A stretch of 42,292 nucleotides of DNA from Tardiphaga sp. (GTDB lineage Bacteria; Pseudomonadota; Alphaproteobacteria; Rhizobiales; Xanthobacteraceae). Location: assembly GCA_030147505.1 (NCBI GenBank), contig JASBVG010000091.1, positions 1-42,292 on the forward strand, in the 5' to 3' direction. The position numbers were made by a program, and so were the translations under genes. This document shows, one piece after another, positions 34,143 through 42,292 of the stretch (the stretch's first letter is position 1; the number at the start of each line of letters is the position of its first letter). Under the pieces are notes generated by a model that made no database searches, was not told the origin of the DNA, and worked only from the letters and a program-made list of their open reading frames with translations.

Positions 34143-35858
34143 ATGGCCCAGGAGCACGTCTCCGATCATCAGGTCGCCCCCATCATCGTCGTCGGCGCAG
34201 GCCCCACCGGTCTCGGCGCCGTTCTCGAACTTGCACGATGCGGTCTCCGCTCGATCCTACTCGAGCGGAACGAACGGACGAGCTGGCACCCCAAGACCCG
34301 CAATTTCAACACCCGCTCGATGGAGATCGCGCGTGGCTGGGGACGCGAGGTCTATGACGAGTTGCGCGGCCTCGACCTGCCGCCGAACTGGAAGACGCCG
34401 ATCCGCTTCATGGAATCGATCGTCGGCAAGCAGACCGGCCATCTCGACTCCCGGGGATTTGCAGGGGCCGGCCCGGAGCTCAGCCCGGTCAGTTCGGTAC
34501 TGTCCTCCCAGGACATGATCGAGCCGGTTCTCAGAAAAGCCATTGACCGCACGGGATTGGCGGATGTCCGCTTCAATCACGAGGTGGTGGAGATCATCTC
34601 GGGTGACGCAGATGGCGCATCGGAGGTCGAAATCAGGGTCCGCAACCGAGCGACCGGCGATGTCTATTCGCTGAACGCGCCGGCATTGATCGCTGCCGAT
34701 GGTGCATCCAGCTTTTTCCGCGAGAAACTCAAGGTGGAGATGGATGGCCCGAAGAAGATCGCCCACTTCATCAATTGCTACTTCCGTGCGGATCTCGAAA
34801 AGCACATCGAGGACCGCACCGGCATTCTGCATTTCTTCTCCAACCAGCAGGCGCGTGGCGTGTTCCAGCCGCTCGATGCGCGCGGCCGTTGGCTGACGCA
34901 GCTCGAAGTGCCGGAAGCGGAATGGTCGACGGAATATTTCGACAAGGACCGCTGCGCCGAACGTATCCGTCTCGGCGCCGGCATCCCTGATCTTGCGATC
35001 GAGGTACTATCGATCGGCAAGTGGCAGATGAATGCGGTGGTGGGGCGCCATCTGATCTCCGGGCGGATCATCCTGGTCGGCGATGCCGCGCATATGTTCC
35101 CGCCAACCGGAGGCCTTGGCGCCAATACCGGTGTGCAGGGCATGCACAATATGGTCTGGAAGCTGGCACTCTATCTGAAGGGCAAAGCCGGACGCGAATT
35201 GCTCTCGACCTATGAGACCGAACGACGCCCGTTTGCGCGCTGGGTCGCCGATCAGTCCTATCATAATCGCCAGCAGGTCTGGAAACTCGGTGCGATCTCC
35301 CGTGGCGAGACCACCGTCGATGATGTCGGTCGCGCCGAAGTCTTTCAGATGACCAGCCGCTACGGCAATCACATCGGACTGGAGCTCGGCAGCATCTATG
35401 AGTCCACAGCCGTGGTGCCCGACGGCAGCAAGCCGCCGGAGGTGAACGATCCCTTCACCGACTACATTCCGTCCGGTGTGCCCGGATGCCGCGCACCCCA
35501 TGTCTGGATCGACCGAAACGGAGAACGGCTGTCGACACTCGATCTCGTTGCTGCCGAATTCTCCATCCTTGCCGGCGCAAAGGGCGAGGACTGGCGGGCT
35601 ATCGCGAAGGCAGCAGGCACGGAGTCCAGCCTCGATATCCCCTGCCATTTGATCGGAACGGATGTCGATGACGTGGAGAACACGTTCAGCGACCGGTTCG
35701 GAGTCGGCGCAACAGGCGCGGTGCTGGTGCGGCCTGACGGCTTCATCGCCTGGCGGGCCACGGAACTGAAGCCCGGCACAGGAGATGATTTCAGACGCGC
35801 GCTCCGCAGCATCCTGCACCCGCAGATGCCTGCTGCGGTCGATCGCCTCGCATCCTGA
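34143..35858 (+). CDS. FAD-dependent aromatic hydroxylase (PheA/TfdB family)
   Basis: This 571-residue flavin monooxygenase adds one oxygen to an aromatic or phenolic substrate, using NAD(P)H. The FAD-binding motif is VVGAGPTGLGAVLELARCG (about residue 17). A DG-type motif is in LIAADGASSFFREKL, and the GD motif in LVGDAAHMFPPTGGLGANTG with Asp314. The C-terminal thioredoxin-like region (about 430-560) is typical of phenol hydroxylase and 2,4-dichlorophenol hydroxylase relatives. It could also belong to the 3-(3-hydroxyphenyl)propionate (MhpA) branch. The start has AGGA eight bases upstream. Two hairpins separate it from the binding-protein gene that follows. Confidence 0.88.
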   Translation: MAQEHVSDHQVAPIIVVGAGPTGLGAVLELARCGLRSILLERNERTSWHPKTRNFNTRSMEIARGWGREVYDELRGLDLPPNWKTPIRFMESIVGKQTGHLDSRGFAGAGPELSPVSSVLSSQDMIEPVLRKAIDRTGLADVRFNHEVVEIISGDADGASEVEIRVRNRATGDVYSLNAPALIAADGASSFFREKLKVEMDGPKKIAHFINCYFRADLEKHIEDRTGILHFFSNQQARGVFQPLDARGRWLTQLEVPEAEWSTEYFDKDRCAERIRLGAGIPDLAIEVLSIGKWQMNAVVGRHLISGRIILVGDAAHMFPPTGGLGANTGVQGMHNMVWKLALYLKGKAGRELLSTYETERRPFARWVADQSYHNRQQVWKLGAISRGETTVDDVGRAEVFQMTSRYGNHIGLELGSIYESTAVVPDGSKPPEVNDPFTDYIPSGVPGCRAPHVWIDRNGERLSTLDLVAAEFSILAGAKGEDWRAIAKAAGTESSLDIPCHLIGTDVDDVENTFSDRFGVGATGAVLVRPDGFIAWRATELKPGTGDDFRRALRSILHPQMPAAVDRLAS

Positions 35859-35880
35859 CAACACCGGCCCAATCCCGGAA

Positions 35881-35931
35881 CGCGTCCCACGGGACGCGCT
35901 CCGGCTCCAACAATGACGCCAAAATGGCGTC
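35881..35931 (+). other. Two hairpins between hydroxylase and binding-protein genes
   Basis: Hairpin 1: CGCGTCCC (35881-35888) and GGGACGCG (35891-35898). Hairpin 2: GACGCCA (35915-35921) and TGGCGTC (35925-35931). Neither has a T run. Hairpin 2 ends just before the GGGAGGA ribosome site of the next gene. They may stabilise, attenuate or adjust expression of the second gene. Confidence 0.45.
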
Positions 35932-35948
35932 GCTCCAGGGAGGAATTC

Positions 35949-36908
35949 ATGCGCCGTTACCTGCGCCTCATTGCGATCTGCGTCGCTTCGCTGCTGTCAT
36001 CCGGCGCCGCGCTCGCGGATTATCCCGACCGCCCCATCAAGCTCATTGTCGGCTTTCCGCCCGGCGGCTCCATCGATGTCGTGGCACGTATCCTGGCCGA
36101 GAAACTGCGCATCGCCTTTGCCCAGCCCATCGTGGTCGAGAACCGGCCCGGCGCATCCGGAACCATTGCCGCGCAGTCGGTGGCGAGTGCCGATCCCGAC
36201 GGCTACAGCATCCTGATGACGACCTCGGCCGTGATCATCAATCCCTGGATCTCGCCATCGCCTTTCGATCCCATGAAAGAGCTGAAAGCCGTGACCAGAG
36301 TGGCGATGTCGCCCTATGTCCTGATCGTCAATCCAAAGCTTCCGATCAATTCGCTCGATGACTTCATCGCCTATGCCAAGCAACAACCGGGCAAGCTGAC
36401 TTGCTCGACCTACGGCGTCGGCTCGCCGCCGCATCTTGCGCTTGAGATGTTCAAGCGTGCCGGCAGTCTGGATGTCGTCCACGCCCCCTATCGCAGCTTC
36501 GGCCTGGCGCTACCGGACCTGATGTCGGGTTTGCTGTCCTGTTCGGTCGATACGCCAGCCAATGTCGAGCAGCATGTGCGCGCAGGATCGATCAAGGCCG
36601 TGGCGGTTACGAGCCCGGCGGCACTGCCGATGTTCCCTGGTGCGGCACCGATGGCGTCCCGCTATCCCGATGTTTCGGTCGAGGCGTGGCAAGGCATCTT
36701 CGTCCGCAACGGAACAGCACAACCGATCGTCGATCGCATCAATGGCGAATTGGTCAAGGCGCTTCGCGACCCCGACGTCATCAAGCGCATGAGCGATATC
36801 GGTTTCACGCCTGTCGGCGATCCCAGCGACGCCGCCGCAAAGGTGGTGAGCAGCGATTACGAGCGGTATGGCGCACTCATCAAATCGATGAAGCTGAAGT
36901 CCGAGTAA
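35949..36908 (+). CDS. Tripartite tricarboxylate transporter substrate-binding protein (TctC/Bug)
   Basis: This 319-residue periplasmic receptor has a signal peptide (MRRYLRLIAICVASLLSSGA, cut near ALA-DYP, about residue 23). The mature protein starts DYPDRPIKLIVGFPPGGSID, the typical Bug family opening, followed by VVENRPGASGTIAAQSVA. Two lobes form a venus-flytrap that binds carboxylated compounds such as aromatic acids or citrate. The ATG at 35949 has GGGAGGA four to six bases upstream. There are no tctA/tctB permease genes here, so it is an orphan receptor that would need a permease elsewhere. It is co-directional with the hydroxylase and likely co-regulated. Confidence 0.93.
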   Translation: MRRYLRLIAICVASLLSSGAALADYPDRPIKLIVGFPPGGSIDVVARILAEKLRIAFAQPIVVENRPGASGTIAAQSVASADPDGYSILMTTSAVIINPWISPSPFDPMKELKAVTRVAMSPYVLIVNPKLPINSLDDFIAYAKQQPGKLTCSTYGVGSPPHLALEMFKRAGSLDVVHAPYRSFGLALPDLMSGLLSCSVDTPANVEQHVRAGSIKAVAVTSPAALPMFPGAAPMASRYPDVSVEAWQGIFVRNGTAQPIVDRINGELVKALRDPDVIKRMSDIGFTPVGDPSDAAAKVVSSDYERYGALIKSMKLKSE

Positions 36909-36933
36909 GAGGGCTGATCCCTCCGGCGCGCGA

Positions 36934-37476
36934 TTAACTCGCGCGCTTCTTCTTCGCCCCGCGCACCGGTTTCGGCTGCTCGACCTGCGGCGTGCCCTCG
37001 ACCATGGTCAGGCGACCGGCGGTGAATGTGTAGATGCCGGCACGGGGACCGCGCAGATAGGTCAGCGTGGTGAGACGGTCGCCGCGCGCATTGCCGCCGA
37101 TATTCACACTGTCGGGCGCACCGGCGCCACGGGCAACGTCGCATTCGGTATGACCGAGCGCCACGACGCCCGTTGCCGGCGCTACGGCGGCGGCGCCATC
37201 GGCGAGTGCGCTGGCATCGCGCGGCGGCATGCCCGGGCATGCGCCATCGGCGCTGATCAGATCGTTGGGAGAAACCGGTTTGTCTGGCGTCAGCGGCGGG
37301 GTTTCGATCGAGACGTTCTTGATGATGGTGCGGCCGGACCTGGAGAACCAGTCGGCGTCCTTGGACAGCAGATCGGACTTGAACATGTCGCCTGCACTCA
37401 TGCCCGAGCAGCCGCCAAGCAGCGGTGCAAGGAGAATGACGGCCAAACCCGTTCGACGAAGTATTTTGCTCTGCAC
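36934..37476 (-). CDS. Lipoprotein with BamE/SmpA-like C-terminal region
   Basis: This 180-residue lipoprotein has an n-region QSKILRRTG, a hydrophobic core and the lipobox LLGGC, so it should be lipidated on Cys. After a disordered stretch (about 45-90), the last third reads TECDVARGAGAPDSVNIGGN, then DRLTTLTYLRGPRAGIYTF and GRLTMVEG. This resembles the small BamE/SmpA-OmlA fold by pattern, though I am not certain. The tail is Lys/Arg-rich. The start is uncertain: GTG at 37476 or TTG at 37482, the latter with GGGA five bases upstream. It follows holC leftward, with a hairpin between them. Confidence 0.65.
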   Translation of the reverse strand: MQSKILRRTGLAVILLAPLLGGCSGMSAGDMFKSDLLSKDADWFSRSGRTIIKNVSIETPPLTPDKPVSPNDLISADGACPGMPPRDASALADGAAAVAPATGVVALGHTECDVARGAGAPDSVNIGGNARGDRLTTLTYLRGPRAGIYTFTAGRLTMVEGTPQVEQPKPVRGAKKKRAS

Positions 37477-37568
37477 GATCAACGCTATCCCACCCGGCGA
37501 CGAAGCGCCCGTCTCATCATTCGTTTGCGGCGTGACCGTGACAAGGGGCCACACGGCATTCCAGAAAG

Positions 37569-37607
37569 GCGCAATTAGCATCAAATACGGTTAATCGCTA
37601 ATTTCGC
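37569..37607 (-). terminator. Possible terminator after holC
   Basis: GCGCAATTAGC (37569-37579) and GCTAATTTCGC (37597-37607) are inverted repeats with one mismatch; the stem overlaps the end of holC. The tail on the leftward transcript (CTTTCTGG) is only partly T-rich. Confidence 0.35.
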
Positions 37608-38050
37608 TTCTGCCACCGGCCGCGCTCATCCGCCTGCCAATAAGTCGCAGTCAGTCCCCGCGCCTTGCATTCGGTCCAGGCGGAACGGGCTGCCGCCAGC
37701 GCCTCGTCATCGTCGCCATTGAAGACGAGGACCATGCGCTCATAACCCGCCGTTTCGGCCGGAAGTCCCGCATTGTCCACCAGGAACCGAACCTGCGCAC
37801 CGTTCGGATTGCTGTCTTCCAGTACCAGGAGGATCGGCTGTTCCGCTGCATCCGCCGCGCGCCAGGTGGCATGCGGCAGGAACGAGTCGTCGCGATAGGT
37901 CCACAGATGCGCATCGAGCGCATCGGCGCGCTCTTCCGAGGTGGAGTGGACAACACATCGCCAGCCACGTTCGAGGGACTTCTCGAGCAGTGGTGGCAGC
38001 ACGTTTTCCAGTGCCATGTTCTGCAAATGGTAGAACAGAACCTCGGTCAT
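37598..38050 (-). CDS. holC: DNA polymerase III chi subunit
   Basis: This 150-residue accessory subunit of the clamp loader contacts the single-strand binding protein. MTEVLFYHLQNMALENVLPPLLEKSLERGWR is the family N-terminus (shown in parts: TEVLFYHLQ, LPPLLEKSLERGWR). LDAHLWTYRDDSFLPHATW and RMVLVFNGDDDEALAAARSAW follow the family. It begins six bases after the pepA stop, an operon order kept in alphaproteobacteria. Confidence 0.95.
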   Translation of the reverse strand: MTEVLFYHLQNMALENVLPPLLEKSLERGWRCVVHSTSEERADALDAHLWTYRDDSFLPHATWRAADAAEQPILLVLEDSNPNGAQVRFLVDNAGLPAETAGYERMVLVFNGDDDEALAAARSAWTECKARGLTATYWQADERGRWQKRN

Positions 38051-38056
38051 ATCTGC

Positions 38057-39559
38057 TTACTTCTTGCCCTCGTAGTAGTCCGCAACCAGCCGGTCGAGCA
38101 GACGCACGCCATAGCCCGAGCCCCAGCTCTGATTGATCTCGGTCTTTGGCGCCCCCATGGCGGTGCCGGCGATGTCGAGATGCGCCCATGGTACGTTGTC
38201 CACGAAACGCTGGAGGAACTGGGCGGCGGTGATCGAGCCGCCATAGCGCCCGCCGGTGTTCTTCATGTCGGCGAATTGCGAGTCGATCAGCTTGTCGTAG
38301 TCCGGACTGAGCGGCATGCGCCAGACGCGCTCGCCGGTCGCCTGCCCCACGGTGGCGAGACGCAGCGCCAACTCGTCATCGTTGGAGAACAGACCGGCAT
38401 GATCGGTGCCGAGCGCGACCATGATGGCGCCGGTCAGTGTCGCCAGATCGATCATGAATTTCGGCTTGTACTTCTTCGCGACATACCAAAGCACATCGGC
38501 CAGCACGAGACGGCCTTCGGCATCGGTGTTGATGATCTCGATGGTCTGGCCGGACATCGAGGTGACGATGTCGCCCGGACGCTGCGCATTTCCATCAGGC
38601 ATGTTCTCGACCAGACCGATGGCGCCGATGACATTCGCCTTGGCCTTGCGGCCGGCGAGCGCATGCATCAGGCCGACGACGCAAGCCGCGCCGCCCATGT
38701 CGCCTTTCATCTCTTCCATGCTGCCGGCCGGCTTGATGGAAATGCCGCCGGTATCGAAAGTGACGCCCTTGCCGATGAAAGCAACGGGCGCGTCGCCCTT
38801 CTTGCCGCCGTTCCAGCGCATCACCACGATGCGCGCCGGATTGGCCGAGCCCTGCGCGACGCCGAGCAGCGCGCCCATGCCGAGCTTTTCCATCGCCTTG
38901 ACGTCGAGAACTTCCATGGCGACGCCGAGCTTCTTCAGCTCACCGGCGCGGCGTGCGAATTCCACGGGGAACAGCACATTCGGCGGCTCATTGACGAGAT
39001 CACGTGCGGTTACGACACCATTCACGACCGAATTGCTTGATGCGAAAGCTTTCTTGGCTGTAGCGACGTCGGCGACGGCCAGCGACACATTGACGGTGCC
39101 GCGCTTCTCTTCGTCGTCCTTCTTCTTGGTCTTGTAGCGATCGAACTTGTAGGCACGCAGCAGCGTTCCTGAGGCAACCAACGCTGACTGCTCGGCCGTC
39201 ATCTCGCCGGATGGCAATTCCGCGATCACAGTCACGGCATTGCCGGACGCACTAACCTTTCCAGCCAGCACGCCACCGAATTTCAGGAGATCGGTCTCCT
39301 TGATTTCCTGCGCCTTGCCGGTACCGATCACCAGTAGCCGGTCGGCCTTCACGCCCTCCGGCGCGAGTATGTCGAGGGTCGATCCGTTCTTGCCCTTGAA
39401 TTTTCCGGTGGCGGCCGCGCGCTTGACCAGAGCGGCGGCAGATCCCAGCGCCTTGGTCGTGGCCTTGCCCAGTTTCAACGCATCGTCGCTGAACACCACG
39501 AGGGTGCCGCGGGCGGCCTGGGACAACGGGACGAAGCCGACCTTGACGGTGTCGGACAT
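38057..39559 (-). CDS. pepA: Leucyl aminopeptidase (cytosol aminopeptidase, M17)
   Basis: This dimetal peptidase removes N-terminal residues, with preference for Leu; some relatives also bind DNA. It has 500 residues, normal length. The N-terminal macro-like domain spans about 1-170. The catalytic domain shows VGKGVTFDTGGISIKP, with the Lys and Asp metal ligands, and the signature NTDAEGRLVLADVLWY, with Asp, Glu and Arg. I chose the ATG at 39559, with GGAGG eight bases upstream; a TTG at 39565 is an alternative. It is transcribed opposite to lptF. Confidence 0.97.
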   Translation of the reverse strand: MSDTVKVGFVPLSQAARGTLVVFSDDALKLGKATTKALGSAAALVKRAAATGKFKGKNGSTLDILAPEGVKADRLLVIGTGKAQEIKETDLLKFGGVLAGKVSASGNAVTVIAELPSGEMTAEQSALVASGTLLRAYKFDRYKTKKKDDEEKRGTVNVSLAVADVATAKKAFASSNSVVNGVVTARDLVNEPPNVLFPVEFARRAGELKKLGVAMEVLDVKAMEKLGMGALLGVAQGSANPARIVVMRWNGGKKGDAPVAFIGKGVTFDTGGISIKPAGSMEEMKGDMGGAACVVGLMHALAGRKAKANVIGAIGLVENMPDGNAQRPGDIVTSMSGQTIEIINTDAEGRLVLADVLWYVAKKYKPKFMIDLATLTGAIMVALGTDHAGLFSNDDELALRLATVGQATGERVWRMPLSPDYDKLIDSQFADMKNTGGRYGGSITAAQFLQRFVDNVPWAHLDIAGTAMGAPKTEINQSWGSGYGVRLLDRLVADYYEGKK

Positions 39560-39980
39560 GGGCAAGACCTCCAGAACATCGGATGAAGCGCATCTGGCAG
39601 CGAGAGAGATGCGAGGGGAACGGATGTTGTTGTCCCCTCAGCCGGAGCCGTCAAGCCGTGCCGTGGATTCGTCGTCGCACCTCGACTGATTCCATCCCCC
39701 ATCCATGTCCGGATATGTCAGCCGCCCCGTGAAATGCCTGCTGCGGGTGCCCAGAGCTATCGATCGGTTGGATGGGACTGCCGCATCGCCTTGTTTTCAG
39801 TGTCCCGAGGGCCACATCGTTATCGAAATTAACCACTTCCTCACCCAGCCATCGCCCGGCCATTTTGTTGACCGATCAAAGGGATGGTAAGTAGGACGAT
39901 CAGGTTCGGAGCCGCCGCGCCCTCGGGGATCCCTGTCGGGGATGGGCACGCAGCATGTTTCCGGGCCGTTACGGGGACCG
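39560..39980. other. Divergent intergenic region, pepA / lptF
   Basis: About 420 bases with no supportable gene. It should contain the pepA promoter at the left and that of lptF-lptG at the right. I saw a TTGACC near 39866 but no matching -10, and no clear palindrome or riboswitch. Confidence 0.4.
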
Positions 39981-41150
39981 ATGGGTTCGATCGACAGATA
40001 TATTTTCAAGATGGTGCTGGCCTCCTTCGCCATCGTGCTGGTCAGCTTGACGGGCGTGATCTGGATCACCCAGGCACTGCGCGGCATCGACCTGATGACG
40101 AGCCAGGGTCAGACCATCCTGACCTTTCTTGGCTTCACGAGTCTGGCCATTCCCGTGCTGGTGCTGATCATCGCGCCGATCGCGCTGATGATCGCCGTCT
40201 CGCATACCCTCACCAAGCTCGCGACCGATTCCGAGGTCATCGTGATGAATGCCGCCGGCCTGTCACCAATGCGGCTGTTCCGGCCCTTTCTCTATGCAAC
40301 GCTGGTGGTGTCGCTGATCGTCGCCTTCATCGCGTCCTATCTGGCGCCGGACGGCATGCGGCGGCTGAAGCGTTGGGATGCCGAAATCACCGCCGATGTG
40401 CTCACCAACATCCTGCAACCGGGCCGTTTCGCTCAGCTCGATACGAATCTCACGGTGCGCATCAAGGAACGCCAGCCCGGCGGTCTCCTGGTGGGCATCT
40501 TTGTCGACGATCGCCGCGATCCCAAGGAACGCATCACCATCATCGCCGATCACGGCTCTATCCTGAAAAACAAGGATGGCTCGTTCCTGGTGCTTGAAGA
40601 CGGCAATCTGCAACGCTTCGAAACCGGCAAGACCGATCCGGCCATGGTGGCCTTCGCCCGCTATGCCTTCGATATGTCGAAGTTCTCCAATCGCACCCAG
40701 GACGTCACCTATGGCATCCGCGAGCGCTATCTGTGGGAACTGTTCACGCCCCCAGCCAACGATCCCATGTATCAGCAGATGCCGGGCGCCTTCAGCGCGG
40801 AGCTGCATGACCGGCTGATGGCACCGATCTATCCGTTCGCCTTCGCCGCCCTCACCTTTGCGTTTCTCGGCCAGCCGCGAACCACACGCCAGAGTCGTAA
40901 CTTCTCCATGGGCAACGCCATCGGCGCCGTGTTCGGATTGCGTATGGCCGGCTTTGCCTGTTCGGTGGCAGCTGCAAAATCGGATTGGGCTGCCCCGCTG
41001 CAATATTTCCTGCTCTTCGCCGCGATCGGCGGCAGTCTTGCGATCATCAAACTCGGCATCTCGGTGGAGCCACCGGCCAAGCTCATCGAAGCCATCAACC
41101 GCTCAAACGAGCGGATCCTGCGGCTGTTCAGACGACCGGCCGCCGCATGA
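39981..41150 (+). CDS. lptF: LPS export permease LptF
   Basis: LptF and LptG form the inner-membrane part of the LptB2FG ABC exporter, which extracts LPS and passes it to LptC-LptA-LptD. This copy has 389 residues, with transmembrane segments at about 12-35, 50-75 and 95-120 and three more near 285-370. A periplasmic beta-jellyroll (about 135-265) lies between. MGSIDRYIFKMVLASF is the family N-terminus. The start at 39981 was preferred because the extension to 39942 is not family-like, though GGGGA is only three to four bases upstream. Its stop overlaps the lptG start by ATGA. Confidence 0.93.
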   Translation: MGSIDRYIFKMVLASFAIVLVSLTGVIWITQALRGIDLMTSQGQTILTFLGFTSLAIPVLVLIIAPIALMIAVSHTLTKLATDSEVIVMNAAGLSPMRLFRPFLYATLVVSLIVAFIASYLAPDGMRRLKRWDAEITADVLTNILQPGRFAQLDTNLTVRIKERQPGGLLVGIFVDDRRDPKERITIIADHGSILKNKDGSFLVLEDGNLQRFETGKTDPAMVAFARYAFDMSKFSNRTQDVTYGIRERYLWELFTPPANDPMYQQMPGAFSAELHDRLMAPIYPFAFAALTFAFLGQPRTTRQSRNFSMGNAIGAVFGLRMAGFACSVAAAKSDWAAPLQYFLLFAAIGGSLAIIKLGISVEPPAKLIEAINRSNERILRLFRRPAAA

Positions 41151-42244
41151 ACATGATCACCAACACTATCGGGCGGTATTTCGCCGGTCGCTTCCTGGTC
41201 GCGGCGCTGGGCGTGTTCATCAGCATCTTCATGCTGCTGGTCCTGGTCGACTATATCGAGATGGTCCGTCGAACCGCGGGCTTGTCCACGGCACCGGCGC
41301 TGATGGTGGCGCAGACCTCACTCTACCGGGTGCCGCAGGCGCTCGAAAAACTGATGCCGTTCTGCATCCTCATCGGCGCCATGACCTGTTACCTGGCCCT
41401 CTCCCGCCGACTGGAACTGGTCGTCGCTCGCGCCGCCGGCGTCTCTGCCTGGCAGTTCATCACACCGGCGCTGTTCGCGGCCCTCGTCCTCGGCGTGCTG
41501 GCGACCATCGGCTACAATCCTATGTCGGCCAATCTGCGCGAGGAATCGAAGCGGATGGAGGCGCGGATGTTCGGCGACGCTTCCGGTGGCGGCGTCCAGG
41601 ACGCAGCCGGGTTCTGGATCAATCAGGTCAATGCCGACGGCCAGACCATTATTAATGCGGCCCGCAGTGAGCAGCAGGGCCTCCGCTTGACCGGACTGAC
41701 GCTGTTCCGGTTCGACACCGAGAACCAGTTCAGTGAGCGGATCGAGGCTCGCGAAGCAACCCTCGAACCCGGCCGCTGGGTGTTTAAAGGGGTACGGATT
41801 TACTCTCTCGATTCGCCCGTAGTCGAGCAGGAAACCTTGGATATCGCCACGACCCTCACCCCGGCGCAGGTCCGAAATAGTTTCTCGACCCCTGAAACAG
41901 TGTCATTTTGGCAACTTCCTTCGTATATCCGTTCCTCCGAGAGCTCGGGGTTTGCGACGGCGGGGTATCGTTTGCAGTATCACAAACTCATCGCACAGCC
42001 GTTTTTGCTGGTCGCGATGGTGATGCTGGCCGCTTCCGTCAGCCTCAGGTTCTTCCGGATGGGCGGTGTCCAGAAGATGGTTTTGTATGGCGTGGGCGCG
42101 GGCTTTCTGCTCTATGTCCTGTCGAAAGTGACTGAAGATTTGAGCAAGGCCGAGTTGATGCATCCGATTGCTGCGGCGTGGCTGCCTGTTTGCGTGGGCG
42201 GCCTCACCGGCTTTTTGGCCTTGTTGTACCTGGAGGACGGGTAG
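41147..42244 (+). CDS. lptG: LPS export permease LptG
   Basis: This 365-residue partner of LptF has the same layout: three N-terminal helices, a periplasmic jellyroll domain (about 135-260) and three C-terminal helices. MNMITNTIGRYFAGRFL and FISIFMLLVLVDYIEMVRR are typical. KVTEDLSKAELMHPIAAAWLPV is close to the conserved C-terminal region. The ATG at 41147 overlaps the lptF stop (ATGA), meaning translational coupling. It ends one base into the next likely gene. Confidence 0.95.
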   Translation: MNMITNTIGRYFAGRFLVAALGVFISIFMLLVLVDYIEMVRRTAGLSTAPALMVAQTSLYRVPQALEKLMPFCILIGAMTCYLALSRRLELVVARAAGVSAWQFITPALFAALVLGVLATIGYNPMSANLREESKRMEARMFGDASGGGVQDAAGFWINQVNADGQTIINAARSEQQGLRLTGLTLFRFDTENQFSERIEAREATLEPGRWVFKGVRIYSLDSPVVEQETLDIATTLTPAQVRNSFSTPETVSFWQLPSYIRSSESSGFATAGYRLQYHKLIAQPFLLVAMVMLAASVSLRFFRMGGVQKMVLYGVGAGFLLYVLSKVTEDLSKAELMHPIAAAWLPVCVGGLTGFLALLYLEDG

Positions 42245-42292
42245 TGGCTGGTTTTGCCGCCCTCCGAGCGCGGAAAATGATCTCGAAACTGC
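42244..42292 (+). CDS. Start of a downstream gene (perhaps lptD), cut by the window end
   Basis: A GTG at 42244 overlaps the lptG stop by one base and has GGAGG seven bases upstream, a strong ribosome site. The visible residues are VAGFAALRARKMISKL, a basic start that fits a signal peptide. In related genomes lptD, the outer-membrane LPS assembly protein, follows lptG. Only 16 codons are visible, so the identity is inferred from order. Confidence 0.45.
   Translation, partial: MAGFAALRARKMISKL

Noticed and set aside
37871..39040. Antisense frame of 389 codons over pepA and holC
   Set aside because: Both opposite genes are conserved with clear motifs.
1..42292. tRNA genes, CRISPR arrays, insertion sequences or prophage
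   Set aside because: I looked for tRNA cloverleaf cores ending in CCA-like tails, regularly spaced direct repeats and transposase or integrase motifs and saw none.

Overview
The window is about 42.3 kb of GC-rich DNA with dense, compact genes. It looks like chromosome from an alphaproteobacterium of the Bradyrhizobium/Rhodopseudomonas/Afipia/Tardiphaga group (Nitrobacteraceae). The evidence is the neighbourhood purN-purM / CDP-alcohol phosphotransferase / DnaA-related regulator / ppk / ppx / rnd / aspS and the neighbourhood pepA-holC / lptF-lptG. Frequent GTG and TTG starts and palindromic intergenic repeats of a kind I associate with this family agree. The assignment is from memory of gene content and was not searched. 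I see no rRNA, tRNA, CRISPR array, insertion sequence or phage gene.

Layout. 0-2.4 kb: a secreted polysaccharide deacetylase, a DHFR/RibD-fold protein and a DoxX membrane protein, with a composite palindromic repeat. 2.5-9.0 kb: NADP-malic enzyme fused to a phosphotransacetylase-like domain, a large unrecognised membrane-anchored protein and aspS. 9.4-13.9 kb: a methyl-accepting chemotaxis protein, the pseudokinase AMPylase SelO and RNase D. 14.0-19.7 kb, all leftward: a glycine-rich mini membrane protein, exopolyphosphatase, polyphosphate kinase, an Hda-like AAA protein and a CDP-alcohol phosphatidyltransferase. 19.8-21.6 kb: purM-purN. 21.6-28.9 kb: accessory genes, namely a chloroperoxidase-like hydrolase, a Lys/Ala-rich protein, an HTH regulator with an unrecognised C-terminal domain, a VIT/vWA sortase target with its class GN sortase, a ketopantoate-reductase-like protein and a TerC transporter. 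29-32.2 kb: ndk, a tiny Gly/His/Trp-rich exported protein, a 60-residue NepR-like protein and an ABC-F ATPase. 32.3-36.9 kb: a TetR-controlled catabolic cluster made of an alpha/beta hydrolase, a TetR regulator, a FAD aromatic hydroxylase and a TctC-type binding protein. 36.9-42.3 kb: a lipoprotein, holC, pepA, lptF, lptG and probably the first codons of the next envelope gene.

How genes work together. Ppk and Ppx make and degrade polyphosphate. PurM and PurN are steps 5 and 3 of purine synthesis and are translationally coupled. LptF and LptG form the inner-membrane core of the LPS exporter. The sortase and its LPKTA-bearing vWA substrate form a self-contained surface-protein dyad, with an HTH gene transcribed divergently. 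The TetR gene and the hydroxylase share a short intergenic region holding two operator-like palindromes 21 bp apart, which suggests inducer-controlled breakdown of a phenolic or aromatic compound.

The least described parts are the HTH/vWA/sortase locus (23.0-27.0 kb), the NepR-like mini-protein (30.1 kb) and the 659-residue protein at 5.2 kb. All calls come from reading the sequence and remembered family features. No database search was possible.
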